Below, piece by piece: positions 1 through 9,000 of a DNA stretch of 64,000 nt. Position 1 is the stretch's first letter. Each line of letters starts with the position of its first letter. The notes beneath the pieces were generated by a model, which was not told the DNA's origin, ran no database searches, and saw only the letters and a list, made by a program, of their open reading frames with translations. Made by a program: the position numbers and the translations under genes. The DNA lies in contig NZ_QOZG01000001.1 in NCBI RefSeq assembly GCF_003335045.1, positions 62,001 to 126,000 of the forward strand, given 5' to 3'. Source of the stretch: Paramesorhizobium salinisoli. Lineage in GTDB: Bacteria; Pseudomonadota; Alphaproteobacteria; Rhizobiales; Rhizobiaceae.

Positions 1-564
1 GAAAGCGACCTGCCTTCCGTGCTCGACCAGGTAAAACGTGAAACGGCGCTGATCCGCGGCGCATTCCACGGCACCATGCTCCGCAACGAGATTTTCAACT
101 TTGCCCGGACAGGCACGTTCATCGAGCGCGCTGACAATACGGCCCGCATCCTTGACGTCAAATATTACGTACTCTTGCCCGCCATCTCCTATGTCGGGAC
201 GATGCTGGACAATTATCAGTGGGAATCGATCCTGCGCTCGGTTTCCGCCCACCGCTCCTATCGTTGGGTCTATGACGGCGACTACAAGCCCGCGCACATC
301 GCCGACTATCTCATCCTCAACGGGCGCATGCCGCGATCGCTGCATTTCTGCTATCGCAACATCGTCGACAATCTCGGCTTCCTTTCCGCCGATTACGGTG
401 CCCGCCATGCTGCCCAGGAAACGGCGGAAAGAAGCCATGCGACACTGAGGGACAACGATATAAACGGAATTTTCGAGACGGGGCTGCACGAATTCCTCTC
501 GGATTTCATCGTCAAGAACAACCGTCTCGGCGCGGAAATCGCCGACGCCTACAATTTCGACTGA
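1..564 (+). CDS. Alpha-E domain protein (3' part only)
   Basis: The reading frame is open from the first base, so the gene begins before the window and only about the last 187 residues are here. The sequence is helical and basic/acidic rich, with the pattern IERADNTARILDVKYY and a C-terminal DFIVKNNRLGAEIADAYNFD typical of the bacterial alpha-E family. Alpha-E proteins have no firmly established biochemical role. They are encoded beside circularly permuted ATP-grasp enzymes, a transglutaminase-like protease and the Anbu peptidase, and the last two follow here at once. That context suggests a peptide-ligation/proteolysis module. An ATP-grasp gene is expected just upstream, outside the window. 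The assignment is firm at family level; function is unknown. Confidence 0.85.
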   Translation, partial: ESDLPSVLDQVKRETALIRGAFHGTMLRNEIFNFARTGTFIERADNTARILDVKYYVLLPAISYVGTMLDNYQWESILRSVSAHRSYRWVYDGDYKPAHIADYLILNGRMPRSLHFCYRNIVDNLGFLSADYGARHAAQETAERSHATLRDNDINGIFETGLHEFLSDFIVKNNRLGAEIADAYNFD

Positions 565-622
565 GCATGAATCAGAAAAGTTGCAGGTTTTTTCTGGTCA
601 TGTGTGAAAAAAAGAGCCGCCC

Positions 623-1420
623 ATGCTGCTGACGATCCGCCATACCTCGCATTATCGCTACGATGTTCCCGTCGCCTACGCCGTGCAGCGGCTGCGACTG
701 CGCCCGCAGACTACGACCGGCCAGAAAATGCTCCAATGGCAGGTAACGGTGGACGGTGCGGACCCGGAAGTTTCCTATACGGACGGCTATGGAAACAAGG
801 TCGATCTCGTCCGCCACGGCCGCAACGTGCGTGAAATCACCATCACGGCTACAGGCCAGGTCGAGACCGAAGACCGGGCAGGCGTGATGGGCGAAACCGG
901 CGGCTTCGCTCCGCTTTGGCTGTTTTTGCGCAGGACCATGCTGACCCAGCCCGGCGAGGCTCTCAGGGAAATGGCGGTCGGCATCCCGACGGAAGGCGAC
1001 AGGCTTGCCGTCCTGCACGCGCTGATGAACGCCGTCCACCAGCGTGTTGCCTATGTCCCCGGCACAACCGACGTGACAACCGACGCCGAAAACGCCCTGA
1101 AGAACGGCAAGGGCGTTTGCCAGGATCACGCCCATATCTTCATTTCCGTCGCCCGCCTTCTCGGCATCCCCGCACGCTACGTCTCGGGTTATCTGATGAT
1201 GGAAGGTGTCGTGGACCAGACGGCGAGCCATGCCTGGGCCGAGGCTCATGTGGCCGATCTGGGTTGGATCGGGTTCGATGCCGCCAACAATATATGCCCG
1301 AACGAGCGCTATGTACGCATCGCCTGCGGCCTCGATTATCGCGACGCGGCGCCGATTTCCGGCATGCGCTTCGGCAGTGCGGTCGAGAGGCTTGCGGTCG
1401 AAATCAATGTAGAGCAGTAA
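623..1420 (+). CDS. Transglutaminase-like cysteine protease of the Anbu cluster
   Basis: A 265-residue protein with an N-terminal beta domain (residues 1-about 100, starting MLLTIRHTSHYRYDVPV) followed by a transglutaminase-like fold. The catalytic triad is visible: Cys166 in GVCQDHAH, His203 in SHAWAE and Asp219 in GFDAAN. No signal peptide is seen, so it is likely cytoplasmic. Members of this family are probably peptidases or peptide-bond-rearranging enzymes rather than true transglutaminases. It lies 58 bases after the alpha-E gene and 41 bases before the Anbu peptidase, in one orientation, so the three are probably cotranscribed. The ATG at 623 gives the usual N-terminus of the family. 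Confidence 0.85.
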   Translation: MLLTIRHTSHYRYDVPVAYAVQRLRLRPQTTTGQKMLQWQVTVDGADPEVSYTDGYGNKVDLVRHGRNVREITITATGQVETEDRAGVMGETGGFAPLWLFLRRTMLTQPGEALREMAVGIPTEGDRLAVLHALMNAVHQRVAYVPGTTDVTTDAENALKNGKGVCQDHAHIFISVARLLGIPARYVSGYLMMEGVVDQTASHAWAEAHVADLGWIGFDAANNICPNERYVRIACGLDYRDAAPISGMRFGSAVERLAVEINVEQ

Positions 1421-1461
1421 TATCGCCGCTTTGGGCTCGGATAGGATTCGGAATAGCTGAT

Positions 1462-2190
1462 ATGACGTATTGCGTCGGACTGAAGATGGATCGCGGCCTG
1501 GTTTTCATGTCCGATACAAGGACCAATGCCGGTCTCGACAACATCTCGACCTTCACCAAGATGCACACATGGTCGAAGACCGGTGATCGGGTCATCGTGC
1601 TCCTGTCGGCGGGAAATCTGGCCACCACGCAAGGCGTCGTAAGCCTGATCGAGGAACGGTCAAAAGCGCCCGACGAGCGCCACCCCTCGGTTTTCGGAAC
1701 GCCCTCGATGTTCCAGACGGCAAGGCTGATCGGTGAGACCGTCAAGGAAGTCATACGGGAGGCGGCGCCCAGCGGCCAGAATGCCGATTCCTTTTCCGCG
1801 TCGTTTATCCTGGGCGGCCAGATCAAGGGTGGCGAACCGCGCCTGTTCTACATCTATCCCGAAGGCAATTTCATTGAATCCTCCGTGGATACGCCCTTCT
1901 TCCAGATCGGCGAGCACAAATACGGCAAGCCGATCCTGGTCCGCGCCTACGACCCGGCGATGACCTTCGAGGACGCTGTGAAGCTATTGTTCGTGTCTTT
2001 TGATTCGACTCTGAAATCCAATCTTTCCGTGGGCCTGCCGCTCGACATGCTCCTCTACGAGGCAGACTCGCTCAAGATGGGTCTCCACAAGCGCATCGAC
2101 CGCACCGACCCCTATTATACGGCGATCTCCGACGGCTGGTCCGAGGCCCTGAAGCTCGCCTTCCAGAGCCTCCCGCCTTTCGAGCCGTAG
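1462..2190 (+). CDS. Anbu-type proteasome-like peptidase (COG3484)
   Basis: A 242-residue Ntn-hydrolase of the proteasome beta-subunit superfamily. The ATG at 1462 is chosen over upstream in-frame sequence because it puts Thr directly after the initiator Met, giving the nucleophilic Thr1 needed after Met removal. Proteasome-like active-site positions follow: Asp17 and Arg19 in MSDTRTNAG and a Lys at about 32 in STFTKM. Anbu (ancestral beta subunit) peptidases form open helical rings and are found with alpha-E, transglutaminase-like and ATP-grasp genes, as here. The natural substrate is unknown. It is distinct from HslV: no hslU is present and the length is about 70 residues greater. Confidence 0.88.
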   Translation: MTYCVGLKMDRGLVFMSDTRTNAGLDNISTFTKMHTWSKTGDRVIVLLSAGNLATTQGVVSLIEERSKAPDERHPSVFGTPSMFQTARLIGETVKEVIREAAPSGQNADSFSASFILGGQIKGGEPRLFYIYPEGNFIESSVDTPFFQIGEHKYGKPILVRAYDPAMTFEDAVKLLFVSFDSTLKSNLSVGLPLDMLLYEADSLKMGLHKRIDRTDPYYTAISDGWSEALKLAFQSLPPFEP

Positions 2191-2194
2191 AGGG

Positions 2195-2250
2195 GTTGAG
2201 TTTATGGAAACGTGGGCATGCGTTTGGATACCCAACGTTTCCGCCTCAAC
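2195..2250. terminator. Long interrupted hairpin between convergent genes
   Basis: Nested arms pair across the gap between the Anbu gene and the L,D-transpeptidase gene. GTTGAG (2195-2200) pairs with CTCAAC (2245-2250), GGAAACGT (2206-2213) with ACGTTTCC (2235-2242), and GGG (2214-2216) with CCC (2231-2233). There is no clear T-run on either side. It is placed to end transcription from both strands. Confidence 0.55.
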
Positions 2251-2272
2251 GGCCCGTCGAAGCGCGCCCTGA

Positions 2273-4285
2273 TCAGCTATTCGCCAGACGCGACACCCGC
2301 GTCTTTTCCATTGCCTTCGCCAGTTGCGCATCGCGCTCGTAGACATCGTCATAATAGCGGATCTTGCCGGTCGAAGCGTCGGGCCAGGCGGTGAAATAGC
2401 TGATATAGACCGGAATCTGCTCCGGCACCTTCACGCCGCGCTCGTTCTTGCCGAAATATTTGTTGAGGCTTTCCACCGGCACGTCGAGCACTGCGGCGGC
2501 CATGTCGCGCGGACGCTCCAAGCGAATGCAGCCGTGGCTGAGCGCCCGCATGTCCCGCTTGAAATAGGATTTTGCCGGCGTGTCGTGCATGTAGATGTCA
2601 TGGCTGTTGGGGAACAGTATTTTCAGTTCGCCCAGCGAATTGTCGAGGCTCGGGATCTGGCGAATGCCGACATCCGCCTGCCCCGCAGCGATCCGCGACC
2701 AGTTGACGGAACTGGACGGAACACGCTTGCCATTCTGATAGACCTCATAGCCATTGCGCCCGAGATAGCCCGGATCGCGCAGGATCTTCGGCATCATCTC
2801 GTTGAGGATGATCGAGCGCGGCACGCCCCATGACGGGTTGAACACCACGGTCTGGATCTTGTTGTAGAAGAAATAGGTCTGGTGCCGGGGCGACCCGACC
2901 ACCACGTTCATGGCGACCTTTTCCTGGCCGTCCGCGAAATATTGCGCCCGATAGGCAGGCTGATTGACGAAGACGTAACGGTTGCCGAAATCATGCGGCA
3001 ACCAGCGCAGGCGCTCCATCGCATAGAGGATGCGATCGCGCTTCACCGCCGTGGATTCGCTCTGCAGCGTTGAAATCGTGTTGCGCCCGATCACGCCGTC
3101 GGGCTGGCTGCCCGCCTGCTTCTGGTAATCCTTGATCGCCGCGACCAGCGCCGGATCGTAGACCGTAGCGCTCTCATGCTCGCCGAGGACTGCCTGATGC
3201 TTCTCCAGATAATCTGCGGGAGCCTTTTTGAGGATCAGCGCCACCACATTGGCGACTTCAGGGTTCTCGTCGCCGGGGCGGATCAGCGTGCCGGGCGCGA
3301 TTTGGACCTGCACATCGTTCTCCCGCCCGTCGAGATCGGCGAGGCTCCTCTTCAGCTCCGCATACCATTTGCTCTGCGGGTGAAAGGAGGCGAGATAGGC
3401 CGCCGGATCGTCGGCAACGGCCAGCTTTTCCAGCACATCCCGCGCCTTCACACGGCCGCGCGGCAGGTCGTGCATCTCGCTCAGCCGGTCGGCGGTAATA
3501 CGCCCCTCGCCCGCGTCTATGGCATAGCGCAGCGCCCGCGCCGTCAGGAGAATTTCGAAATCGGCAAGCTTCTTCAGGCGATCCTGCTCGTCCGCCTTGT
3601 CGAAATTGTCAGCCGGGATGACGACAGCATATTCCTCCGGGTCGAGGCCGTCCTCGCCCGCCTTGGCGAAGAGCGCGGCGACCTCCTTCGCGGGAGACGC
3701 GACATCGAGGCCTGTCGACCACAGGAATTTCTGATGCGCGGAATAGAAATCGACGATGGCGTCGGCGATTTGCTTTTCGGCGCGCACATCGGTCGCCTTC
3801 AGATGCTCGATCGCCTCGACGAAAACATTGGTGTCAGCATCAGCGGATGCCTTCGGCGGCAAGGGCGGCATGCCCGAGGTGATCCCATCGATCTGCGGCC
3901 GGTCCGTAATCTCCGTGGCTGCCGTCATCTGCATGTCGAACTTGGAGAAATCGACCCGGACCAGCGCATCCGGCTTGTAGTCATAGATCTGCGGCCCCTT
4001 CACGGTGATCCGCTTGATAGGAGTTGCCGGCTGGCCGGCGCTAGCTCTCGGCTGTGCAGGAGCTTCGACTGCGGCGCGCGGCGTCCGGACGGTGGCGGCG
4101 GGCGGCGTTGGCGGAGCCATTTCGGTCTGCGCCTGCTTCTTCTGGCGGAAAAGTTCCAGAAGCGTGCTGGCCGCCATTGCGTCGGTTGCGGTCAATGCGG
4201 TCGTAACGGCGAGTACGGCGCCGATTGCCGCTGCGGCCAGAGCTTTGTTCCTTGCCACAGCGATGTTTCTGGATGAAAAATTCAT
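2273..4285 (-). CDS. L,D-transpeptidase, YcbB/LdtD-like
   Basis: A 670-residue exported enzyme that forms peptidoglycan cross-links through meso-diaminopimelate. A signal peptide covers roughly residues 1-38 and ends in DAMAAS. A proline-rich linker and a helical scaffold region follow. A peptidoglycan-binding type 1 domain is seen around YQKQAGSQPDGVIGRNTISTLQ, then a YkuD catalytic domain with the signature SHGCIRLERP containing the nucleophilic Cys. Length and domain order match the large YcbB subfamily rather than the short ErfK type. It converges with the Anbu gene and is divergent from fumarase, with about 280 bases between the two starts. Confidence 0.9.
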   Translation of the reverse strand: MNFSSRNIAVARNKALAAAAIGAVLAVTTALTATDAMAASTLLELFRQKKQAQTEMAPPTPPAATVRTPRAAVEAPAQPRASAGQPATPIKRITVKGPQIYDYKPDALVRVDFSKFDMQMTAATEITDRPQIDGITSGMPPLPPKASADADTNVFVEAIEHLKATDVRAEKQIADAIVDFYSAHQKFLWSTGLDVASPAKEVAALFAKAGEDGLDPEEYAVVIPADNFDKADEQDRLKKLADFEILLTARALRYAIDAGEGRITADRLSEMHDLPRGRVKARDVLEKLAVADDPAAYLASFHPQSKWYAELKRSLADLDGRENDVQVQIAPGTLIRPGDENPEVANVVALILKKAPADYLEKHQAVLGEHESATVYDPALVAAIKDYQKQAGSQPDGVIGRNTISTLQSESTAVKRDRILYAMERLRWLPHDFGNRYVFVNQPAYRAQYFADGQEKVAMNVVVGSPRHQTYFFYNKIQTVVFNPSWGVPRSIILNEMMPKILRDPGYLGRNGYEVYQNGKRVPSSSVNWSRIAAGQADVGIRQIPSLDNSLGELKILFPNSHDIYMHDTPAKSYFKRDMRALSHGCIRLERPRDMAAAVLDVPVESLNKYFGKNERGVKVPEQIPVYISYFTAWPDASTGKIRYYDDVYERDAQLAKAMEKTRVSRLANS

Positions 4286-4568
4286 GATATCCGCCCAATA
4301 AATTTTCTATCGCGACTGATGCTGATCGCCGCGTGCGATTCCCTTGGAAAGCTCACATTTGCGGATTCTCGTATAGATTCTTTTAACGACGAAACTTTCT
4401 TTGCAGGCCGCCGCCATATCCCGTTCACATTCGCTTGAAGCGTGACTTTTCTGCATCTCGCTGAAGGCGCACCGCGCGATCTGCCGCAGTGGATTTCCAC
4501 TGATATCGCGATAAAAGCGCCTCATCTCAGCCGCCCTTGGTCGGGTGCTCGAATGATACAAACGGGGT

Positions 4569-6194
4569 ATGCAAATGGCAGACGCGGTCACCGCCGATCT
4601 TTTCCCTCTGGGCCCGGACGAAACGCCCTACCGCAAGCTTTCGGCCGATCATGTTTCGGTCGATAGCTTCAAGGGGCAGGAAATCCTCAGCGTCGACACG
4701 GAAGGCCTGCGGCTTCTCGCCGAAGCAGCCTTTGCCGATATCAACCATCTCCTGCGGCCCGGCCATCTGCAGCAATTGGCTAAAATCCTCGAAGACCCGG
4801 AAGCGACCGACAACGACCGCTTCGTCGCCTACGATCTCCTGAAGAATGCCAATATCGCCGCGGGCGGCGTCCTGCCGATGTGCCAGGATACCGGCACGGC
4901 GATTATCATGGGCAAGAAGGGCCGCCGCGTATGGACTGAAGGCGGCGATGCGGAGGCGCTGGGCGCCGGCGTGCTCGACGCCTATGAGAAGAAGAACCTG
5001 CGCTATTCGCAACTGGCGCCGCTTTCGATGTTCGAGGAGAAGAACACGAAAAACAATCTGCCGGCGCAGATCGATATCTATGAAGAAGGCGAGGACGCCT
5101 ACAAATTCCTGTTCGTCGCCAAAGGCGGCGGTTCGGCCAACAAGACCTTCCTTTACCAGGGCACGCCTTCGCTCCTCAGCCATGACCGGATGCTGGATTT
5201 CCTGAAAGAAAAGATCCTGACGCTCGGCACATCGGCCTGCCCGCCCTATCATCTGGCTGTGGTGATCGGCGGCACGTCGGCCGAGATGAACCTGAAGACG
5301 GTCAAGCTCGCCTCGACACGCTATCTCGATGGTTTGCCCACCAAAGGCTCAGAGAGCGGCCACGCCTTCCGCGATCTCGAAATGGAAGCCGAAATCCACA
5401 GGATGACCCAGTCGCTTGGCATCGGCGCGCAATTCGGCGGCAAATATTTCTGCCACGACGTGCGCGTCATCCGCCTGCCGCGCCACGGCGCGTCGCTGCC
5501 GATCGGTCTCGGCGTCTCCTGCTCCGCTGACCGTCAGGCCAAGGGCAAGATCACCAGGGACGGCATTTTTCTGGAACAGCTCGAAACCAATCCGGCGAAA
5601 TACATGCCCGATGTCGACGAGGAGAAGCTGTCCTCCCATGTGGTGCGGATCGACCTTAACCAGCCGATGAATCAGATTCTGAGCGAGCTCTCGAAACATC
5701 CTGTAAAGACTCGCCTTTCGCTCTCAGGTCCCATCATCGTTGCCCGCGATCTGGCGCATGCAAAGATCCGCGAGCGGCTCGAGCGCGGCGAGCCGATGCC
5801 GGATTATTTCAAGAACCACCCGATCTATTATGCCGGCCCGGCCAAGACGCCAGCCGGCTATGCCTCCGGTTCATTTGGACCGACCACGGCAGGCCGCATG
5901 GATTCCTATGTCGACCAGTTCCAGTCCTTCGGCGGCTCGATGGTGATGCTGGCCAAGGGCAACAGATCGCGCCAGGTGCGCGAGGCCTGTGGGCGGCATG
6001 GAGGCTTCTATCTCGGCTCCATCGGCGGCCCAGCCGCCCGTCTGGCACAGGACTGCATCAAAAAGGTCGAGGTAGTGGAATATCCGGAACTCGGCATGGA
6101 AGCGATCTGGCGCATCGAGGTCGAGGATTTCCCCGCCTTCGTCGTCATCGACGACAAGGGCAACGACTTCTTCAAGGAGCTGAACCTGGGGTGA
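4569..6194 (+). CDS. fumA: Fumarate hydratase class I
   Basis: A 541-residue one-chain class I (Fe-S dependent) fumarase, interconverting fumarate and L-malate in the citric acid cycle. The three conserved cysteines expected to hold the [4Fe-4S] cluster are present: Cys105 in CQDTGTA, Cys224 in ACPPYHL and Cys318 in SCSADRQ. The C-terminal beta domain shows the GPTTAGRMD and KGNRS motifs of the family. Full length. ATG at 4569 is used, but ATG at 4575 is equally possible because no strong ribosome site separates them. It stands alone between a divergent cell-wall gene and a convergent hydrolase. Confidence 0.95.
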   Translation: MQMADAVTADLFPLGPDETPYRKLSADHVSVDSFKGQEILSVDTEGLRLLAEAAFADINHLLRPGHLQQLAKILEDPEATDNDRFVAYDLLKNANIAAGGVLPMCQDTGTAIIMGKKGRRVWTEGGDAEALGAGVLDAYEKKNLRYSQLAPLSMFEEKNTKNNLPAQIDIYEEGEDAYKFLFVAKGGGSANKTFLYQGTPSLLSHDRMLDFLKEKILTLGTSACPPYHLAVVIGGTSAEMNLKTVKLASTRYLDGLPTKGSESGHAFRDLEMEAEIHRMTQSLGIGAQFGGKYFCHDVRVIRLPRHGASLPIGLGVSCSADRQAKGKITRDGIFLEQLETNPAKYMPDVDEEKLSSHVVRIDLNQPMNQILSELSKHPVKTRLSLSGPIIVARDLAHAKIRERLERGEPMPDYFKNHPIYYAGPAKTPAGYASGSFGPTTAGRMDSYVDQFQSFGGSMVMLAKGNRSRQVREACGRHGGFYLGSIGGPAARLAQDCIKKVEVVEYPELGMEAIWRIEVEDFPAFVVIDDKGNDFFKELNLG

Positions 6195-6280
6195 GGAAGG
6201 TTGCCGAGGGATTGGCTGACACGGCCCTCGGCCTTCATTCCGCAACGTTTGCGATTGATACCGCGCTTGATGAGGGCGTA

Positions 6281-6396
6281 ATCTCCCTCCTTGTGGGGGA
6301 GATGGCCGGCAGGCCAGAGGGGGGGTGCGATGCCCCGCCATCGTTCCAATCCAATGACCCCGAGGTTCGGGGGACCTTCTCCCACAGGAGAGAACG
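6281..6396. repeat. Rhizobial-style GC-rich intergenic palindromic element
   Basis: The 3' gap after fumA holds several short palindromes. CTCCC and GGGAG pair around a TTGT-containing loop at 6283-6301, and GGCCGGCAGGCC follows at about 6305. The end reads CCTTCTCCCACAGGAG, echoing the first arm. This composition (CTCCTTGTGGGGGAGATGGCCG) resembles dispersed intergenic repeats common in Rhizobiales genomes. No second copy is visible in this window, so the repeat status rests on resemblance. Confidence 0.5.
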
Positions 6397-6404
6397 AAAG
6401 CCGC

Positions 6405-7316
6405 TCAGGCCGCTTTCTCCATTGCGCTTCTGCCGGCCACGAACTGCGCCACCCGCGCCGCCACTTGCCCGCTGGCGATGATCCGTCGGTGGCCCAGCCC
6501 GTCAGCCCAATGCAGCGTGACATGCGGCCCCGCCTTGGCCTTTGACTCGGCGGATTTCGCCGACACTTCCTTGTCGTCACGGGCGTGAATCACCAGTGTG
6601 GGAATTTTCAAGCTGCGCAGGACATGGTCCGTGTCGAAGGCGGAGAGCGGGCTGCAGGCGAGTTGCAGCACTTCCCTGTCCATGGCGTCACGCACATCGC
6701 GCCTGAGCCCCACCATCCTGCCGAAACCGTCGAAAACCTCGGTCATCGAGTGCGGCGCGGCGATGGTGACAAGCTTTTCCGGTGTGCGGGCAGGATAGCA
6801 CGGGGCTGTGCCCGCCGCCGCATTGACGATAACGGCGCCACCGAAGGAATGACCGATCATGGCATGGAACGGGCCGAATTGCCGCCAGGCGGCATCTACC
6901 GACGCGATCGCCTGCACCATGTGGAGCGCCCTGCCCGGCGACGCTCCATGTCCCGGTAGGTCGATGGAAACGACCCGCTCACCTGCGTCGAGCAGGGCGT
7001 CAATGATCGCAAGCATATCAGCCGTGCGCGAGCCCCAGCCATGCACCACCAGCGAAATCCGTCCCGATGGCGCAGGCTTGACCGGCTCAAAAAGATGGGA
7101 AACGAACATGCCCCGGTCGATCGCCAGGTCCAGACGCCGCGCCTTGGCCACCTTCGCCTCGGCGCGCGCCAGCTTTTCCGCATGGGATTTGCTTTTCGGC
7201 TTGCGGGCGGGCGTGCGGCAAAAAAGCTTGAACGCGGCGCGGCCTGCGCGCCTGGGCGCAATCCTCCCATAGATATCGAAGCCGAGACGCGTGACCTGGA
7301 AGATGAAGGGTGTCAT
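6405..7316 (-). CDS. Alpha/beta hydrolase
   Basis: A 303-residue protein with the alpha/beta-hydrolase fold. The nucleophile elbow is GHSFGGA; VVHGWGSRTADM carries the oxyanion-hole HG motif; the acid lies in VIHARDDKEV; the catalytic His lies in GLGHRRI near the C-terminus. The first 60 residues are basic and helix-forming, and no signal peptide is evident. The substrate cannot be predicted. Its start faces the start of a MarR regulator only 17 bases away, and two inverted repeats lie in and beside that gap, so the hydrolase is very probably under MarR control and may act on the ligand sensed by it. Confidence 0.82.
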   Translation of the reverse strand: MTPFIFQVTRLGFDIYGRIAPRRAGRAAFKLFCRTPARKPKSKSHAEKLARAEAKVAKARRLDLAIDRGMFVSHLFEPVKPAPSGRISLVVHGWGSRTADMLAIIDALLDAGERVVSIDLPGHGASPGRALHMVQAIASVDAAWRQFGPFHAMIGHSFGGAVIVNAAAGTAPCYPARTPEKLVTIAAPHSMTEVFDGFGRMVGLRRDVRDAMDREVLQLACSPLSAFDTDHVLRSLKIPTLVIHARDDKEVSAKSAESKAKAGPHVTLHWADGLGHRRIIASGQVAARVAQFVAGRSAMEKAA

Positions 7317-7334
7317 AGTCGAAAACCCGTTAAA

Positions 7335-7370
7335 TGTTCAACCATGAACAATATTGTACAAGAATGAACA
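7335..7370. promoter_or_regulatory. Two MarR-type operators in tandem
   Basis: TGTTCA-N4-TGAACA at 7335-7350 is a perfect inverted repeat. TGTACA-N4-TGAACA at 7355-7370 is a near copy with one changed base in the left arm. Their centres are 20 bases apart, about two helical turns. They lie between the hydrolase start and the marR start, overlapping the marR translation start, as expected for autorepression and for control of the divergent hydrolase. Confidence 0.7.
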
Positions 7371-7828
7371 AAAAGCAAGATACTCCGAAGTCGTTTCCCT
7401 GGGACAATCCGCGCTTCAAGAACTGGGTCGCGATGATGCGCGCCGAAAAGGCTGTGGCGCGCGAGCTCACCCGCGCGCTGGCGCCGCTCGATCTCAAGAT
7501 CGCGCAGCTCGACGCCATGATCAATCTCTACCGCCATCCCGGCCAGTCGCAGCATGACCTTGCCCGCAGGCTCCTGGTCGGCCGCTCCAACATGACCATG
7601 CTCCTGCCCCAGCTTGAGGCGCAAGGACTGTTGCGGCGCGAGAGCGACCGCAAGGACAAGCGCGTGTTGCGCCTCTACCTGACCGATGAAGGCGAGAGAC
7701 GGCTGATGCAGGCGCTGGAGGTCTATACCACGCTGATCGACCGCGTCATGAACCAGTCGACGCCGGAGGAATGCGACAGGATGGGCGACATGATGCGCCG
7801 CATCAGCGAGATGCTGAAGGAAGAATAA
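7364..7828 (+). CDS. MarR family transcriptional regulator
   Basis: A 154-residue winged-helix repressor. The helix-turn-helix region reads SQHDLARRLLVGRSNMTMLLPQLEAQGLLRRE and the wing SDRKDKRVLRLYLTDEGE, both characteristic of MarR. Two starts are possible: ATG at 7334 adds MFNHEQYCTR, while ATG at 7364 begins MNKKQDTPKS. I prefer 7364 because the 7334 start would place both putative operators wholly inside the coding region. It probably represses itself and the divergent alpha/beta hydrolase through the two inverted repeats. The ligand is unknown, typically a phenolic compound or other small organic molecule. Confidence 0.85.
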   Translation: MNKKQDTPKSFPWDNPRFKNWVAMMRAEKAVARELTRALAPLDLKIAQLDAMINLYRHPGQSQHDLARRLLVGRSNMTMLLPQLEAQGLLRRESDRKDKRVLRLYLTDEGERRLMQALEVYTTLIDRVMNQSTPEECDRMGDMMRRISEMLKEE

Positions 7829-7846
7829 GGTCTTCTCTGATCCCGC

Positions 7847-8458
7847 CTACCACATGGTGGCCTTGGCCCGGCCGGGCCACGCCGCATCATAAGCCTCGCC
7901 GTCGATACCCGCGCCGCTGGTGCGGGCCAGGATTTGGCCGGGACTCGGCAGGGCCTTCGGATCGACATGCTTTTCTGCATTCCACAGTTCCGAGCGGTGG
8001 ATCGCCCGCGCGCATTGGAAATAGACTGCTTCGACATCGATCACCGTCACCGACCGCGCTGCTTTCCCCTGCACAGCAAAGGAAGCGCAGAGTTCCGGAT
8101 CGACGGAGATCGAGGCGCGGCCATTGACACGCAGCGTGGTTCCCGAGCCGGGCACGAGAAAGAGCAGGCCGATCCTGCCATCGCGGATGATGTTCTTCAG
8201 CGAATCGGCGCGATTGTTGCCGTGCCGGTCCGGCATCATCAAGGTGCGCTCGTCATGGATGCGGATGAAGCCCGCTAGATCGCCGCGCGGCGAGCAATCG
8301 AGCCCTTCCGGGCCGGCAGTTGCCAGCGCAACAAATGGCGAAGCCTCGATGAAGGCCGCATATTCCGGGATGATGTGGTCGATTTCCTTGACGAGCGATG
8401 CTTCGCCCGGCTTGCCGTAGAGCGCTTCGAGTTCCTCGACAGTCCTGATAATGGTCAT
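7847..8458 (-). CDS. PPOX-class FMN-dependent flavoprotein (MSMEG_1061-like)
   Basis: A 203-residue protein of the pyridoxamine 5'-phosphate oxidase-like split-barrel fold. Recognisable segments are FVALATAGPEGLDCSPRGD, MMPDRHGNNRADSLKNI (FMN phosphate-binding region) and GTTLRVNGRASIS. The C-terminal part with YFQCARAIHRSELW places it in the uncharacterised subfamily often annotated as MSMEG_1061 family rather than in true PdxH. It converges on marR with an 18-base gap and is followed, in the same orientation, by the upstream DUF971 gene ending at 8475. It could bind FMN or F420-like cofactors; the reaction is unknown. Confidence 0.8.
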   Translation of the reverse strand: MTIIRTVEELEALYGKPGEASLVKEIDHIIPEYAAFIEASPFVALATAGPEGLDCSPRGDLAGFIRIHDERTLMMPDRHGNNRADSLKNIIRDGRIGLLFLVPGSGTTLRVNGRASISVDPELCASFAVQGKAARSVTVIDVEAVYFQCARAIHRSELWNAEKHVDPKALPSPGQILARTSGAGIDGEAYDAAWPGRAKATMW

Positions 8459-8474
8459 ATCGCCTCCTGATCGC

Positions 8475-8834
8475 TCAGCCCTCGCGGCTGAGCCCCTTCC
8501 CCGCCAGCTCGTCCAGATAAGCCTGCCAGCGGCTTTCCTTCTCTCGTCCGAGTTCTCTCAGGTAGGTCCAGCTGAAAAGCCCGGTATCATGCATGTCGTC
8601 GAAGGTGATGCGCACGGCGTAATTGCCGATCGGCTCGACCTTCAATATGGTCACATTGATCTTGCCGGGGACCGTCACCCGCTGTTCCGGCGAATGCCCC
8701 TGCACTTCCGCCGAGGGCGACAGGACGCGCAGCATCTCGGCGGGAAGTGCATAGACCTCCCCATCGTCGAAGCTGATCGTCAGGGTCTTGCGGTTTGGCG
8801 AGACGCGCAATTCCTTGGGCCAGACACCAGCCAT
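8475..8834 (-). CDS. DUF971 / gamma-butyrobetaine hydroxylase N-terminal-like protein
   Basis: A 119-residue protein consisting only of the DUF971 domain, found also at the N-terminus of gamma-butyrobetaine hydroxylase. Motifs: [32 protein letters not shown] and [19 protein letters not shown]. The start at 8834 is chosen over an in-frame one 27 codons upstream because AGGAGAA precedes it at good spacing and the family normally begins here. Stand-alone DUF971 proteins are linked to Fe-S cluster handling in some bacteria; nothing in this sequence proves that role. It lies 16 bases upstream of the PPOX gene, so the two probably form an operon. Confidence 0.8.
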   Translation of the reverse strand: MAGVWPKELRVSPNRKTLTISFDDGEVYALPAEMLRVLSPSAEVQGHSPEQRVTVPGKINVTILKVEPIGNYAVRITFDDMHDTGLFSWTYLRELGREKESRWQAYLDELAGKGLSREG

Positions 8835-8864
8835 GACGTTCTCCTGTTCCTGCCGCTGCTTGCG

Positions 8865-8897
8865 GATCGTGATAGGCGGCCAGATCGTGATAGGCGG
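8865..8897. repeat. Tandem 18-base duplication
   Basis: GATCGTGATAGGCGG occurs at 8865-8879 and again at 8883-8897, spaced by CCA, giving two copies of an 18-base unit in the divergent gap between the DUF971 gene and moaA. It looks like a recent slippage duplication. A regulatory role is possible but unsupported. Confidence 0.75.
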
Positions 8898-9000
8898 ATT
8901 GGACGCACGCGGCAAGCCGGTTCCCGCCCCTCCCTGTCGTCCTTGTGACTGGACACATCCCCGCCGACATCTTATCTCTGTTTTTCAGGAGGAGTTGTTC

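Noticed and set aside
8788-9000. Longer N-terminus for MoaA
   Set aside because: The upstream in-frame sequence overlaps the divergent DUF971 gene and lacks similarity to MoaA; the strong ribosome site points to 9001.
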